Source: Alphaproteobacteria bacterium HGW-Alphaproteobacteria-4 (GTDB lineage: Bacteria; Pseudomonadota; Alphaproteobacteria; Rhodobacterales; Rhodobacteraceae). Taken from it: DNA of 64,000 bases. The notes under the pieces were generated by a model. It did not search any database, was not told where the DNA came from, and worked only from the letters and a program-made list of their open reading frames with translations. Numbering within the stretch: position 1 is the first letter of the stretch; each line of letters starts with the position of its first letter. The stretch spans positions 88,383 through 152,382 of the forward strand of contig PHEE01000004.1 of the NCBI GenBank assembly GCA_002842855.1. The letters run 5' to 3'. A program made the translations under genes and the position numbers. Below, piece after piece: positions 18,883 to 34,623 of the stretch.

Positions 18883-18900
18883 ATTGAACGTATGTTCAAT
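18883..18900. promoter_or_regulatory. candidate operator upstream of liuA
   Basis: An 18-base inverted repeat, ATTGAAC-GTAT-GTTCAAT, sits in the 98-base gap between pgm and liuA, 17 bases before the liuA ATG. The symmetry and length suit a TetR-type regulator; liu operons in alphaproteobacteria are known to be controlled by LiuR (MerR) or LiuQ (TetR) regulators. No regulator gene is beside it. The palindrome is seen directly; the regulator is inferred. Confidence 0.55.
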
Positions 18901-18963
18901 TTATGAACCAAGGCCCCGGCACCCGTCAAGCGGTCAAATACGGGGGCGGGCGGCGCGTCGCTT

Positions 18964-22566
<3,603 letters not shown>

Positions 22567-22574
<8 letters not shown>

Positions 22575-24003
22575 GCACCAGCCCCTCATAAAGCGCCGCG
22601 TAGCGCGCCGCCGAAGTGCCCCAGCCAAGGTCGGCCTTCATGCCCCGCCGCTGCATCGCCCCCCATGCCGCCCGGTCGGCGTAGATTGACGAAAGTTTGC
22701 GCAACCCCTGCGCGAAGGCCAGCGCATCGACGGGGTGAAACACCACCCCCGTCGCGGCGGCCGCAGCAAGGCTGGCCGGGCTGGCGCCGATCACCGTATC
22801 TGCAAGCCCCCCCACGGCCGCCACCACCGGCACCGCGCCATAGCGCAGCCCCATCATCTGCGTAAGGCCGCAAGGCTCGAACCGTGATGGCACCAGCACC
22901 GCATCGCCCCCCGCGAACATCCGGTGGCTCAAGCCCTCGTCATAGCCGATACGCAAGCCCACCTGCCCCGGATGGCGCGCCGCGAGCGCCCGCATCGCGT
23001 CCTCGGCCCATGGCTCGCCCGCGCCCAGAATACACAGCCCGCCACCCGCAGCCAAAAATGCCGCCACCGCCTCGGGCACCAGGTCGATGCCCTTCTGGTG
23101 CGTCAGGCGGCTGACCAGAATCGCCAGCGGCCCGGCCACCTCGCCCAGCCCGAACTCGGCCACAAGCCGTGCCCGGTTCTGTGCCTTGCCCGCCAGTGCG
23201 CGCGCTGCGTAGGGCACGATCTCGGGGTCGGATTCCGGGTTCCAGACCGCGTCATCAATACCGTTGAGAATGCCCTGCACCACGCCCGCGCGCGCCGAGA
23301 TCACCCCTTCCAGCCCCAGCCCGAACTCGGGGCGCATCAACTCATCCGCGTAGCGCGGGCTGACCGTGGTGATCGCATCGGCCGCCACCAGCCCCGCTTT
23401 CAGCGCCGAAATATTACCCCAATACTCCACCCCCTCCGGGCTGAACGCCTCGGGCGGCAACCGCAGCGCGGCCAAGCGCTCGGGCCCGGCAATGCCCTGA
23501 AAGGCGATGTTGTGCACCGTCAACACCGAAGGCACCCCAACCCCGCGATACCGCAGATAGGCGGGCGCAAACCCGCCCTGCCAGTCATGCGCATGCACGA
23601 TGTCAGGCCGCCAGCCGTCACCATCGCCCGCCCGCGCAATCTCGGCCGCCACCCACGAAAGGGCTGCAAAACGCTCCGGATTGTCGCGAAAGTCGCCCGA
23701 GCCGTCAGAGTAGGGTCCGCCAAGGCGCGCGAACAGATGCTCTGCCGCAAGCGCCAGCACTTCGAACCCCGCGACCCTGCCCAACAGCAACCGCGCCGGG
23801 CCGCCGAAAAGATCGTCCGCCGCCCAGACCTCGCGCACGGCCCCAAGCTGTGCCACCACCCCCGGATAGGCCGGGATCAGCACCCGCATCTGCCAGCCGC
23901 GTGGCGCCAGCGCCCCCGGCAAGGCCCCCACCACATCGGCCAGGCCCCCGGTCTTGACCAGCGGCACACATTCCGACGCCACCGAAAGCACCCGACCGCC
24001 CAT
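22567..24003 (-). CDS. glgA: glycogen synthase (ADP-glucose dependent)
   Basis: 478 residues from the ATG at 24001-24003 with a GGAGAGG site. Conserved GT5 blocks: SECVPLVKTGGLADVVGALP (ADP-glucose KxGG loop at residues 15-20), HAHDWQGGFAPAYLR, TVHNIAFQGIAGPERL, SRLTHQKGIDLVPEA and SRFEPCGLTQMMGLRYG. It elongates glycogen from ADP-glucose made by GlgC. The gene follows glgC after an 87-base gap filled by a repeat element. Complete. Confidence 0.95.
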
Positions 24004-24023
24004 TTTGCGCCTCTCCCCATGTC

Positions 24024-24091
24024 TGCCTTGGTTCAAATATCCTCGGGGGGTGAATGGGCCGCAAGGCCCAGAGGGGGGCAGACCGCCCCCC
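24024..24091. repeat. intergenic repeat element between glgC and glgA, related to the one at 15627-15701
   Basis: The block GCCTTGGTTCAAATATCC then CGGGGGG (24025-24050) matches the liuB-liuD element in order and spacing. It is followed by a stable hairpin GGGCC-gcaa-GGCCC (24056-24069) and a second hairpin GGGGGGC-agacc-GCCCCCC (24073-24091) that reaches the glgC stop codon. It may limit read-through or stabilise glgC mRNA. Family status is inferred from two copies in this window. Confidence 0.7.
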
Positions 24092-25362
24092 TACCCCAAA
24101 GCATTCGCCCGCGCTGCCAGCATTTCCTCGGTTATCAGCACGATGCCGCCCTCGGAACGGCGGAACCAGCGCGCATCTTCCTCGGGGTCTTCGCCCACCA
24201 CCAGCCCCGGCGGAATCAGCACGCCGCGATCGAGCACGCAGCGGCTCAGCCGCGCGCCACGCCCGACATCGGCATAGGGCAGCGCCACCACATGGTCGAG
24301 TTCGGCATAGCTGTGGGTGCGGCAGCCGGTAAACAGCAGCGAATTGCGCACCTCCGACCCCGAGACGATGCAATCGCCCGACACCAGTGATGAAACCGCC
24401 ATGCCCCGCCGCGCCGCCTCATCATGAATGAACTTGGCCGGGGGCACGATCTCGGCATAGGTCCAGATCGGCCAGGCGTTGTCATAAAGATCCAGCTTTG
24501 GGGTGAACTCGGTCAGGTCGATATTGGCCTGCCAGAAGGCATCTATGGTGCCGACATCGCGCCAATAGGGTTCAGTCTCAAGCCCGCTGGTCACGCAGCT
24601 TTCGGCAAAGCGGTGCGCCATCGCCTTGCCGTTCTTGACGATCGCGGGGATCAGGTCATTGCCGAAATCGTGGCTCGAGTTGAGGTCGGCGGCGTCGCGC
24701 AGCAACAGATCGCGCAAAAACGCCCAGTCGAACACATAGATGCCCATCGAGGCGAGCGTGCTCAACGGATCGCCCGGCATCCCCGGCGGATTCGCAGGTT
24801 TTTCCAGAAACGCGGTGACCCGGCCCCTGCTGTCAATATCCATCACCCCAAAGGCGCTGGCCTCGGCGCGCGGCACCGTAAGGCAGCCGATCGTCACATC
24901 GGCGCCGGTGGCGACATGCTGTTGCAGCATCACCTCGTAATCCATCTTGTAAACATGGTCGCCGGCCAGCACGACCACGTATTTGATGTGGTAACTATCA
25001 ACGATATCAATGTTCTGCGTCACCGCATCGGCGGTGCCCAGATACCACTGGTTTTCGCTGACACGCTGGCTTGCGGGCAGGATATCGAGGTATTCGTTGC
25101 GCTCGGCGCGAAAGAACGACCAGCCGCGCTGCATGTGGCGGATCAGCGAATGCGCCTTGTATTGCGTGGCAATCGCCATCTTGCGAATGCCCGAGTTGAG
25201 CGCGTTCGAGAGCGCAAAGTCGATGATCCGCGCCTTGCCGCCAAAATAGACGGCCGGTTTCGCGCGCTTGTCGGTAAGCTCCTTCAGGCGGCTGCCGCGC
25301 CCGCCTGCCAGCACGAAGGCCATCGCCTGGCTTGAAAGCCTCGCATTCGGTTGCGGTTTCAT
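24091..25362 (-). CDS. glgC: glucose-1-phosphate adenylyltransferase
   Basis: 423 residues, start [20 protein letters not shown] with a strong AAAGGGGGG site. Seen are the nucleotidyltransferase loop [52 protein letters not shown] (catalytic Asp), [10 protein letters not shown] and the C-terminal left-handed beta-helix repeats ([19 protein letters not shown]). It makes ADP-glucose, the committed step of bacterial glycogen synthesis, and is normally allosterically controlled. The start overlaps the glgB stop (ATGA). Complete. Confidence 0.96.
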   Translation of the reverse strand: MKPQPNARLSSQAMAFVLAGGRGSRLKELTDKRAKPAVYFGGKARIIDFALSNALNSGIRKMAIATQYKAHSLIRHMQRGWSFFRAERNEYLDILPASQRVSENQWYLGTADAVTQNIDIVDSYHIKYVVVLAGDHVYKMDYEVMLQQHVATGADVTIGCLTVPRAEASAFGVMDIDSRGRVTAFLEKPANPPGMPGDPLSTLASMGIYVFDWAFLRDLLLRDAADLNSSHDFGNDLIPAIVKNGKAMAHRFAESCVTSGLETEPYWRDVGTIDAFWQANIDLTEFTPKLDLYDNAWPIWTYAEIVPPAKFIHDEAARRGMAVSSLVSGDCIVSGSEVRNSLLFTGCRTHSYAELDHVVALPYADVGRGARLSRCVLDRGVLIPPGLVVGEDPEEDARWFRRSEGGIVLITEEMLAARANALG

Positions 25363-27536
25363 CTTACCCCCCTTTCCGGCATCTCGCCGGGACTGAACAT
25401 CACCACGGAAAGCGGCGGCAGATAAAAGTTGCCGCGCGCCGCCCTGCCCCGCCAAGGTTTTGCCTCGGCCCTGAGCGCCCCCAAGTTACCGCGATTCTCG
25501 CCGCCATAATGCGCGCTGTCGGTATTCATCACCTCATGCCAGTCGCCGCCCTGGCTGAGGCCAAGGCGGTAGCCCACCCGCTCGATCGGCGTGAGGTTCG
25601 CAACCACCAGCACCGGGGCTGCACCCGGCGCGTGGCGCTCAAACGCATAAACCGAATTGGCGGCGTCATCCGCCTCGGCCCACTCAAAGCCCTGCGCGCG
25701 GCAATCGCCCCAGTGCAGCGCGGGCGTTTCGCGGTAAAGACGGTTGAGATCGCGGACAAGGTTTTGCACACCCTGGTGGCGCGGGTCGCCCAATAGGTGC
25801 CAGTCAAGCTGCCCCGCCTGCGCCCATTCGCGCAACTGGCCAAACTCTTGCCCCATGAACAGCAGTTTCTTGCCGGGGTGGCCCCACATCAGGCCAAGGA
25901 ATGCGCGCAGGTTGGCAAAACGCTCGCCCTCCAGCCCCGGCATCTTGCCCAGAAGGCTGCCCTTGCCATGCACCACCTCGTCATGGCTGACAGGAAGAAT
26001 GAAGTTTTCGCTGTATGCATAGGAACTTGCAAAGGTAATTTCGTTGTGGTGGTGGCGGCGATGGACCGGATCACGGGCAAAATAGCGCAGCCAGTCGTTC
26101 ATCCAGCCCATGTTCCACTTGTAGCCAAAGCCGAGGCCCCCCGCATGCACCGGGCGCGAGACACCGGGGTAAGAGGTGCTTTCCTCGGCCACCGTCATGA
26201 TCCCCGGCGCACCGCCGTGGGCCGCCGCGTTCACCTCTTGCAAAAAGGCAATCGCTTCAAGGTTTTCGCGCCCGCCGTGAATGTTGGGGATCCACTCACC
26301 CGCAGGGCGCGAATAGTCGCGGTAGAGCATCGAGGCGACGGCATCGACGCGCAGCCCGTCAAGGTGGTATTCCTCAAGCCAGAACAAGGCATTGGCGAGC
26401 AGGTAGTTGGCCACCTCGCGGCGCCCGTAGTTGAAGATCAGGGTGTTCCAGTCGCGGTGAAAGCCCTCGCGCGGGTCGGCGTGTTCATAAAGCGGGGTGC
26501 CATCGAACCGCGCAAGGCCGTGTGCATCGGTCGGAAAGTGCCCCGGCACCCAGTCGAGGATCACGCCGAGCCCCTTGCGGTGCGCGGCATCGACCAGGGC
26601 TGCAAACTCTTCGGGCCGCCCGTGGCGGATGGTCGGGGCGTAAAGGCCAATCGGCTGATAGCCCCAGCTGCCGTCAAACGGGTGCTCGGTAATGGGCATG
26701 AACTCGATATGGGTAAAACCCATATCTGCCACATAATCAATTAGTTGCGATGCGGCTTCAAAGTAGCTCAGCGGCCTGCCACCCTCGGCCATTACCCGCC
26801 GCCAACTGCCCAGATGCACCTCATAGATCGAGATCGGCGCGCCAATGGCGGCGGCCTCGGCGCGGCTGCCCATATAGCCCGCGTCGCCCCAGGCATGCCC
26901 GCCCAAAGCCCGCACCACCGACGAGGTCTGCGGCGGATGCTCGGCCCCAAAGCCCAACGGGTCGGCCTTGAGCGGCTGCAAGCGCCCGTCGGCACCGAGG
27001 ATTTCGTATTTGTAGGCCTCGCCCTCGGCCACACCGGGCGCGAAAATTTCCCACACTCCGGTTGCACCCCGGCGGCGCATCTGGTGGCGCCGCCCATCCC
27101 AGTTGTTGAAACCACCCACCACCGAAACCCGCCGCGCATTGGGCGCCCAGACCGCGAAATGCACCCCCGCCACGCCCTCATGCGTGATCAGATGCGCGCC
27201 AAGCGCCTGCCAGAGGCGGCGGTGGCGGCCCTCGCCGATCAGGTATTCGTCAATCTCGCCCAATACCGGGGCAAAGCGGTAAGGATCTTCAAACTCCCAG
27301 ATGCCCGCGGCCCCTTCGGCGCGCAAACGATAGGGCGCAGCATCGGGCCAGTCGGCGGCAAACACCCCCGGCGCTGCGGGCTTCAGCTCAACCGTTTCCG
27401 CGCCAACCGCCCAAAGCCGCGCCGCGTCGGGCACCAGCGCCACCACCTGCCCGCCGTGGAGACCAAGCACCGCAAAAGGATCAGCGTGCCGCCCTGCGGC
27501 CAAGGCCCGCGCCGTGTCGGCGTTCAGTCGTGCCAT
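25359..27536 (-). CDS. glgB: 1,4-alpha-glucan branching enzyme
   Basis: 725 residues from the ATG at 27534-27536, nine bases after the glgP stop with GGGGG upstream. The order is N-terminal CBM48-like domains, then the GH13 barrel: [50 protein letters not shown] (nucleophile Asp), [14 protein letters not shown] (acid/base Glu) and [16 protein letters not shown]. It adds alpha-1,6 branches to growing glycogen. Length matches the long GlgB type. Complete. Confidence 0.96.
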   Translation of the reverse strand: MARLNADTARALAAGRHADPFAVLGLHGGQVVALVPDAARLWAVGAETVELKPAAPGVFAADWPDAAPYRLRAEGAAGIWEFEDPYRFAPVLGEIDEYLIGEGRHRRLWQALGAHLITHEGVAGVHFAVWAPNARRVSVVGGFNNWDGRRHQMRRRGATGVWEIFAPGVAEGEAYKYEILGADGRLQPLKADPLGFGAEHPPQTSSVVRALGGHAWGDAGYMGSRAEAAAIGAPISIYEVHLGSWRRVMAEGGRPLSYFEAASQLIDYVADMGFTHIEFMPITEHPFDGSWGYQPIGLYAPTIRHGRPEEFAALVDAAHRKGLGVILDWVPGHFPTDAHGLARFDGTPLYEHADPREGFHRDWNTLIFNYGRREVANYLLANALFWLEEYHLDGLRVDAVASMLYRDYSRPAGEWIPNIHGGRENLEAIAFLQEVNAAAHGGAPGIMTVAEESTSYPGVSRPVHAGGLGFGYKWNMGWMNDWLRYFARDPVHRRHHHNEITFASSYAYSENFILPVSHDEVVHGKGSLLGKMPGLEGERFANLRAFLGLMWGHPGKKLLFMGQEFGQLREWAQAGQLDWHLLGDPRHQGVQNLVRDLNRLYRETPALHWGDCRAQGFEWAEADDAANSVYAFERHAPGAAPVLVVANLTPIERVGYRLGLSQGGDWHEVMNTDSAHYGGENRGNLGALRAEAKPWRGRAARGNFYLPPLSVVMFSPGEMPERGVR

Positions 27537-27544
27537 GCCGCCCC

Positions 27545-29938
<2,394 letters not shown>

Positions 29939-29951
29939 GATGCGCAGACCT

Positions 29952-29967
29952 TCCAAAGCGGTTTGGA
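29952..29967. promoter_or_regulatory. candidate LacI-family operator between glgP and the alpha-glucosidase gene
   Basis: The 16-base inverted repeat TCCAAAGCGGTTTGGA has the central AAnCGnTT core typical of LacI/GalR-family operators. It lies 14 bases upstream of the glgP start and 111 bases upstream of the alpha-glucosidase ATG, so one bound repressor could cover both divergent units. On the minus strand it also overlaps the glgP ribosome site. A second inverted repeat, CAAACC-GGC-GGTTTG, lies at 30054-30068. The regulator gene is not in this window. Confidence 0.6.
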
Positions 29968-30077
29968 TACCTTTGTGCAACCCTGCCCCGGCCCCGTCAA
30001 GCGCGCTTGCGGGGAATCGTTTCGCTCGGCGCGGGCAACGGCTAATCAAGCGGCAAACCGGCGGTTTGGGGGATGTG

Positions 30078-31670
30078 ATGGCAGAATGGTGGCGCGGCGC
30101 GGTGGTCTATCAGATCTATCCGCGCAGCTTTCTCGATAGCGATGGCGACGGTATCGGAGATCTTCGGGGCATCACCAGCCGCCTTGACCACATCGCCAAC
30201 CTGGGCGCCGATGCAATCTGGCTGTCGCCGGTGTTCCCCTCGCCGATGGCCGACATGGGGTATGACGTGGCCGAGTATTGCGGCATCGCCCCGCTGTTCG
30301 GCACGCTGGCCGATTTCGATGCGCTGGTGGCGCGCGCGCATGCGCTGGGGCTGCGGGTGATCCTCGATCAGGTGCTCAGCCATTCTTCCGACCGCCACCC
30401 CTGGTTTGCCGACAGCCGCAGGCGCGGCGCCAAGGCCGATTGGTATGTCTGGGCCGATGCCCGCCCCGATGGCAGCCCGCCGAACAACTGGCTTTCGGTC
30501 TTTGGCGGCCCGGCGTGGGAATGGGATGCGGCGCGGCGGCAATACTACCTGCACAACTTCCTGCCGTCGCAGCCCGACCTCAATTTGCACAATCCTCAGG
30601 TGCAGGCGGCAATGCTGGATGTGTTGCGGTTCTGGCTGGATCGGGGGGTGGATGGCTTTCGCCTCGATACCGTCAACTACTACCTGCACGACCCGGCGCT
30701 GCGCGACAACCCGCCCGCGCCCCCGGCCCCCGATGGCCGCCCCCCCGCCAGCACCTACGACATGCAAGACCACCGCTACGACAAGACCCGCCCCGAAAAC
30801 CTTGCGCTGCTGGCCCGCATCCGCGCGCTGACCGACAGCTACCCCGACCGTTGCCTTGTCGGCGAGGTGGGCGAGGTTGCCGGGTGGGCGCTGCCGATCA
30901 TGGCGGCATACACGGCAGGCGGCAACCGGCTGCACATGGCCTACAGCTTTGATCTGCTGGGCGACGCCTATACGCCCGCGCATTTTCGCGCGGTGATCGA
31001 GGGGTTCTTTGCCGCCGCCCCCGATGGCTGGCCATACTGGTCGTTTTCCAACCATGACGTGGTGCGCGCGGCCAGCCGTTGGGCTGCGCATGGCGCCAGC
31101 TCCGAAGTGCTGGCAAAACAGGCGTTGGCGCTGCTGGCCTCGTTGCCCGGCACGATCGGGCTTTATCAGGGCGAGGAGTTGGGCCAGACCGAGACGGCGC
31201 TCGCGTACACCGAACTGACCGACCCGCCCGGCCTGCGCTTCTGGCCCGAGGTCAAGGGGCGCGATGGCTGCCGCACGCCGATGGTCTGGGATGAAACCGC
31301 CCATGCCGGGTTCAGCACCGCGCGGCCCTGGCTGCCGATAAAGCCGGCGCAGGCCGCGCGCAACGTGGCGGCCCAAGAGGCAGAGGCGGGGTCGGTTTTG
31401 CACCATTGTCGCGCCGTGCTGCGCCTGCGTCGCGCCACGCCCGCGCTGCGGCTGGGGCAGGCACGGTTTCTAGACCTGCCGTCGCCGCTGCTGGGCATTG
31501 AGCGCCGCCACGGCGCGGACAGGGTCAGCTGCATTTTCAATCTTTCGCCGCATCCCCAGACACTTGAAAAGGCGCCGCCCGGCAGGCCCCTGCCAGCTTC
31601 GCAAGGCGCAACGCAACGAAACGATGCGCTCGACCTGGGCGCGAACGCCTGGGTCTGGCTGCGTCACTAA
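30078..31670 (+). CDS. alpha-glucosidase (GH13 family)
   Basis: 530 residues, start MAEWWRGAVVYQIYPRSFLD with a GGGGG site. GH13 blocks: DLRGITSRLDHIANLGADAI, LRVILDQVLSHSSDRHPWF, GVDGFRLDTVNYYLHDP (nucleophile Asp), LVGEVGEV (acid/base Glu region) and WSFSNHDVVRAASRWA. The layout matches AglA-type and oligo-1,6-glucosidase-type enzymes of Rhodobacterales and rhizobia. No sugar ABC transporter genes are beside it, unlike the classic agl operon. Divergent pairing with glgP suggests joint control of maltodextrin and glycogen use. Cytoplasmic: no signal peptide. Confidence 0.9.
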   Translation: MAEWWRGAVVYQIYPRSFLDSDGDGIGDLRGITSRLDHIANLGADAIWLSPVFPSPMADMGYDVAEYCGIAPLFGTLADFDALVARAHALGLRVILDQVLSHSSDRHPWFADSRRRGAKADWYVWADARPDGSPPNNWLSVFGGPAWEWDAARRQYYLHNFLPSQPDLNLHNPQVQAAMLDVLRFWLDRGVDGFRLDTVNYYLHDPALRDNPPAPPAPDGRPPASTYDMQDHRYDKTRPENLALLARIRALTDSYPDRCLVGEVGEVAGWALPIMAAYTAGGNRLHMAYSFDLLGDAYTPAHFRAVIEGFFAAAPDGWPYWSFSNHDVVRAASRWAAHGASSEVLAKQALALLASLPGTIGLYQGEELGQTETALAYTELTDPPGLRFWPEVKGRDGCRTPMVWDETAHAGFSTARPWLPIKPAQAARNVAAQEAEAGSVLHHCRAVLRLRRATPALRLGQARFLDLPSPLLGIERRHGADRVSCIFNLSPHPQTLEKAPPGRPLPASQGATQRNDALDLGANAWVWLRH

Positions 31671-31787
31671 GTCATGCACTTACACGCCTTATCGCTTGAG
31701 CGAACACCCACATCCAGATAAACTCTTGATTGTAGCGTGTGTGTAATGGTGGTCCGGAGGTTGTATTGGGGGCGGGGCGCATAGGCC

Positions 31788-32180
31788 ATGAAATCCAGTT
31801 TCGACGCAGGCCCGCTGCCTTCGCTTTGTGGTGCATTTGATAGCGCAAGCACGCAGGGCCGCAAGATCTTGCTGGTCGAGCCCCGGCACGCCGTGCCGAC
31901 CAACTTGCCCGGGCTGGAGCATGGCGAAGTTACCTGTGCCCCGCTTGCGGCTGTCGATGCTGATCTGCTGGTGCGGCTGTGCCCCGATGTGGTGCTGGCG
32001 CCGCTGATGACACCGAGTTTTGACATGCTCGACCTTACGCGGTTGCTGTGGCAGCTTGACTTTCCCGGTCAGGTACGCGCCCTTACGCCGGCCATTCCTG
32101 ACCCGCATCTGGTCTGCTCTGAAATCATGGCGGCCTGCCCTGGCCTCGATTTTGATCTGATCGTGGTCAAGCCCGACTAG
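31788..32180 (+). CDS. conserved hypothetical protein resembling a degenerate response-regulator receiver
   Basis: 130 residues. The stretch GRKILLVEPRHAVP, then CPDVVLAPLMTPSFDMLD and LLWQLDFPGQVRALT follows the beta-alpha rhythm of a receiver domain, with VVLAPLMTP in the place where the phospho-acceptor Asp normally stands (VVLLDLMMP type). The acidic pocket is also incomplete. It may be a phosphorylation-independent pseudo-receiver. The 117 bases before it hold no gene. The ribosome site is weak, so the start is uncertain. Neighbours (alpha-glucosidase, argE) give no hint of function. Confidence 0.65.
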   Translation: MKSSFDAGPLPSLCGAFDSASTQGRKILLVEPRHAVPTNLPGLEHGEVTCAPLAAVDADLLVRLCPDVVLAPLMTPSFDMLDLTRLLWQLDFPGQVRALTPAIPDPHLVCSEIMAACPGLDFDLIVVKPD

Positions 32181-32221
32181 ATTTGCGCCCGTGCCGCAGG
32201 CCATGTTCGATGGCGGGTCAC

Positions 32222-33382
32222 CTAGCGGCAAAGCCCCTCGACCAGATCCTCCATGAAGGCCCAGCCCGCATTGAACTGGGCCACGGTAAGGTATTCGTCG
32301 GCCTGATGCGCCTGCGCGATATCGCCGGGGCCGCAGACCACTGCCGACCAGCCGCGCGCCTGAAACTGCCCGGCTTCAGTGCCATAACTGACCACATGGC
32401 GCGCGTTATCGCCGGTAAGCGCGCGCGCGAGCGCCTCGGCGGCACCGTGGGTTTCCGGGGCCAGCGGCGGTACAACGAAGCGTTCGTCAACCGCGATCCC
32501 GGCCTCGGGGCGCACCGCCTTCATCTCGGCCTCGACCTCGGCGACCTTGGCGTGGAAGGCCCGCTGCCAGATGTCGGGGTCTTCGCCCGGCACGACGCGA
32601 AAATCGATGCCGAATTCGCAACTGCCTGCCGTGATGTTATGCGCGGTGCCACCCGCAATCTGCCCGGTATGGACGGTCGTCCACGGCGGGTTGAACAGCG
32701 CGGCCAATGGCCCCGGCTTGGCGGCGCGGTTGGCGGCATTCTGCGCGTTGACCCAGGCAAGCAGCTTCGCGGCTTCGAGAATGGCGCTGACGCCTTCGTG
32801 CATGATCGACGAATGCACCTCGTAGCCCTTCACCCGCAGCCAATAGGCCATGCCGCCCTTGTGCCCGGTGACAACCTTCATCATCGTCGGCTCGCCCACG
32901 ATCACGGCACTGGCGCGGGGCAACGCGGCCATCGCCTCGATCATCGGAATGCAGGCAACGCAGCCCAGTTCCTCGTCGTGGCTCAGCGCCAGTTGCAAAG
33001 GCCGCTTCACGCCGCGCCGTTTGGCCAGCACCAGCGCGGCAAGGGCCAGCGCATCAAATCCCTTCATGTCGCAGGTGCCGCGGCCATATAGGCGCCCGTC
33101 GCGCTCGACCACGGTGAAGGGGTCGCTGGTCCAGGCCTGCCCGTCGACCGGCACCACGTCGGTATGCCCCGAAAGCACCACCCCGCCCGGCACCTCTGGC
33201 CCGACCTGCGCATAGAGGCTGGCCTTGCGGCCATCGGGCGAGGGCACCACGGTTGCCGCTATCCGGTGCCCTTCCAACCACGCCCGCACCCATTCGATCA
33301 GGTCAAGGTTGCTGTCGCGGCTGACGCTGGGGAAGCCAACGAGGGAAGCAAGCAGCGCGCGGGCGGTGGCAAGATCTGGCAT
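32222..33382 (-). CDS. argE: acetylornithine deacetylase
   Basis: 386 residues of the M20 metallopeptidase family. Metal ligands are visible: LSGHTDVVPVDGQ (His and Asp), GRGTCDMKGFD (bridging Asp), SHDEELGCVA (catalytic Glu-Glu) and IVGEPTMMKVV. The dimerisation domain follows with GYEVHSSIMHEGVSAI. Sequence and length fit ArgE, which frees ornithine from N-acetylornithine; other M20 amidases are possible. It is convergent with the 130-residue protein gene and divergent from the peptide transporter operon, with a 215-base gap that must hold both promoters. Confidence 0.88.
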   Translation of the reverse strand: MPDLATARALLASLVGFPSVSRDSNLDLIEWVRAWLEGHRIAATVVPSPDGRKASLYAQVGPEVPGGVVLSGHTDVVPVDGQAWTSDPFTVVERDGRLYGRGTCDMKGFDALALAALVLAKRRGVKRPLQLALSHDEELGCVACIPMIEAMAALPRASAVIVGEPTMMKVVTGHKGGMAYWLRVKGYEVHSSIMHEGVSAILEAAKLLAWVNAQNAANRAAKPGPLAALFNPPWTTVHTGQIAGGTAHNITAGSCEFGIDFRVVPGEDPDIWQRAFHAKVAEVEAEMKAVRPEAGIAVDERFVVPPLAPETHGAAEALARALTGDNARHVVSYGTEAGQFQARGWSAVVCGPGDIAQAHQADEYLTVAQFNAGWAFMEDLVEGLCR

Positions 33383-33597
33383 GGCAAACTCCGGGTTGTG
33401 GCTGACAGGCTGCGCCGCGTGGCGGCACAGTGCAACCCCCGCCGCAATCCCTGCCGGGAGAATTTCCTTTGCGCAAGTGGCGCAGAATCGAACTTGCGTG
33501 AGCGCTAAAAATCTCTAACACTGGCCCTCACGCAGCCTTTTGGGGGCGGCAGTCTGCACTGTAAAGAACAACAATAACAACGAACTGGGAGCAATCC

Positions 33598-34623
33598 ATG
33601 CCCGATGGGGCGAACGCTGTCCTTCACGTCGAGGGGTTGAAGACCGTCTTCAAGGTCCGCGGCGGCGAAGTTCACGCCGTCAATTCAGTCAGCTTCGATC
33701 TGAAACCCGGCGAATTGCTGGGGGTGGTGGGCGAGTCCGGTTCGGGCAAGTCGGTCACCATGATGTCGCTGTTGGGCCTGCTGCCCTCGCCACCCGCAGA
33801 GGTGCGCGAAGGGCGCGTGATGTTTGATGGGCGCGATCTTCTGAAATGTTCGCCCAACGAACTGCGCGAGGTGCGCGGGCTTGGTGTCGGCTTCATCTTT
33901 CAAGACCCGATGACCTCGCTGAACCCGGTCTTTACCGTCGGCTTTCAGATCATGGAGCCGCTGCGCCGCCACCTTGGCATGAGCAAGCAGGCAGCGCGCA
34001 AGCGGGCGCAGGAACTTCTGGAGCTGGTCAACATTCCTGACGCCGGGCAGCGGCTTGGCGACTATCCGCACCAGTTTTCGGGTGGCATGCGGCAGCGGGT
34101 GATGATCGCCATTGCGCTCGCCTGCGACCCCAAGGTGCTGATCGCGGATGAGCCGACGACCGCGCTCGATGTGACGATTCAGGCGCAAATCCTCGAACTG
34201 ATCCGCGAGCTGCGGCAAAAGCTCGGCATGGCGATTGTCTGGATCACCCACGACCTTGGGGTGATTGCAGGCATCGCTGACCGGGTGATCGTGATGTATG
34301 GCGGGCAAATTGTCGAACAGGCGCCGGTGGGGGAACTGTTTGCCCATCCGCGCCACCCCTACACCCGCGCGCTTTTGCAAACCGTGCCAAGCGTGCGCGG
34401 CGAACGGGCGCCCAAGCTGAACGTGATCGAGGGCCAGCCGCCAATGCTGACCCAAACCCCCTCGGCCTGCCCGTTCCGCCCACGCTGCGCGCAGGCCTTC
34501 GACCGTTGCGCACGCGAAAACCCGGCACGCCGCGCGGTAGGGCGCGGCCATGACGTCGCCTGTTTTTGGGATTTTGACAGCAACGGGGCGGTAACCGCCA
34601 CCGGGAGCAGCGCCGATGCTTGA
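33598..34623 (+). CDS. dppD: peptide ABC transporter ATP-binding protein (first ATPase)
   Basis: 341 residues. Walker [14 protein letters not shown] near residue 48, Q-loop [12 protein letters not shown], signature [15 protein letters not shown], Walker [14 protein letters not shown] and H-loop ITHDLGV are complete. The C-terminal oligopeptide-type extension with [14 protein letters not shown] carries the Cys cluster found in DppD/OppD proteins. A GGGAG site precedes the ATG. It leads an operon with gene order ATPase, ATPase, binding protein, permease, permease. Substrate is probably di- or oligopeptide; not proven. Confidence 0.92.
   Translation: MPDGANAVLHVEGLKTVFKVRGGEVHAVNSVSFDLKPGELLGVVGESGSGKSVTMMSLLGLLPSPPAEVREGRVMFDGRDLLKCSPNELREVRGLGVGFIFQDPMTSLNPVFTVGFQIMEPLRRHLGMSKQAARKRAQELLELVNIPDAGQRLGDYPHQFSGGMRQRVMIAIALACDPKVLIADEPTTALDVTIQAQILELIRELRQKLGMAIVWITHDLGVIAGIADRVIVMYGGQIVEQAPVGELFAHPRHPYTRALLQTVPSVRGERAPKLNVIEGQPPMLTQTPSACPFRPRCAQAFDRCARENPARRAVGRGHDVACFWDFDSNGAVTATGSSADA

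Noticed and set aside
33383..33597. Riboswitch in the 215-base leader of the peptide transporter operon
   Set aside because: No conserved aptamer core or terminator/antiterminator pair was visible; only a normal GGGAG site before the ATG.
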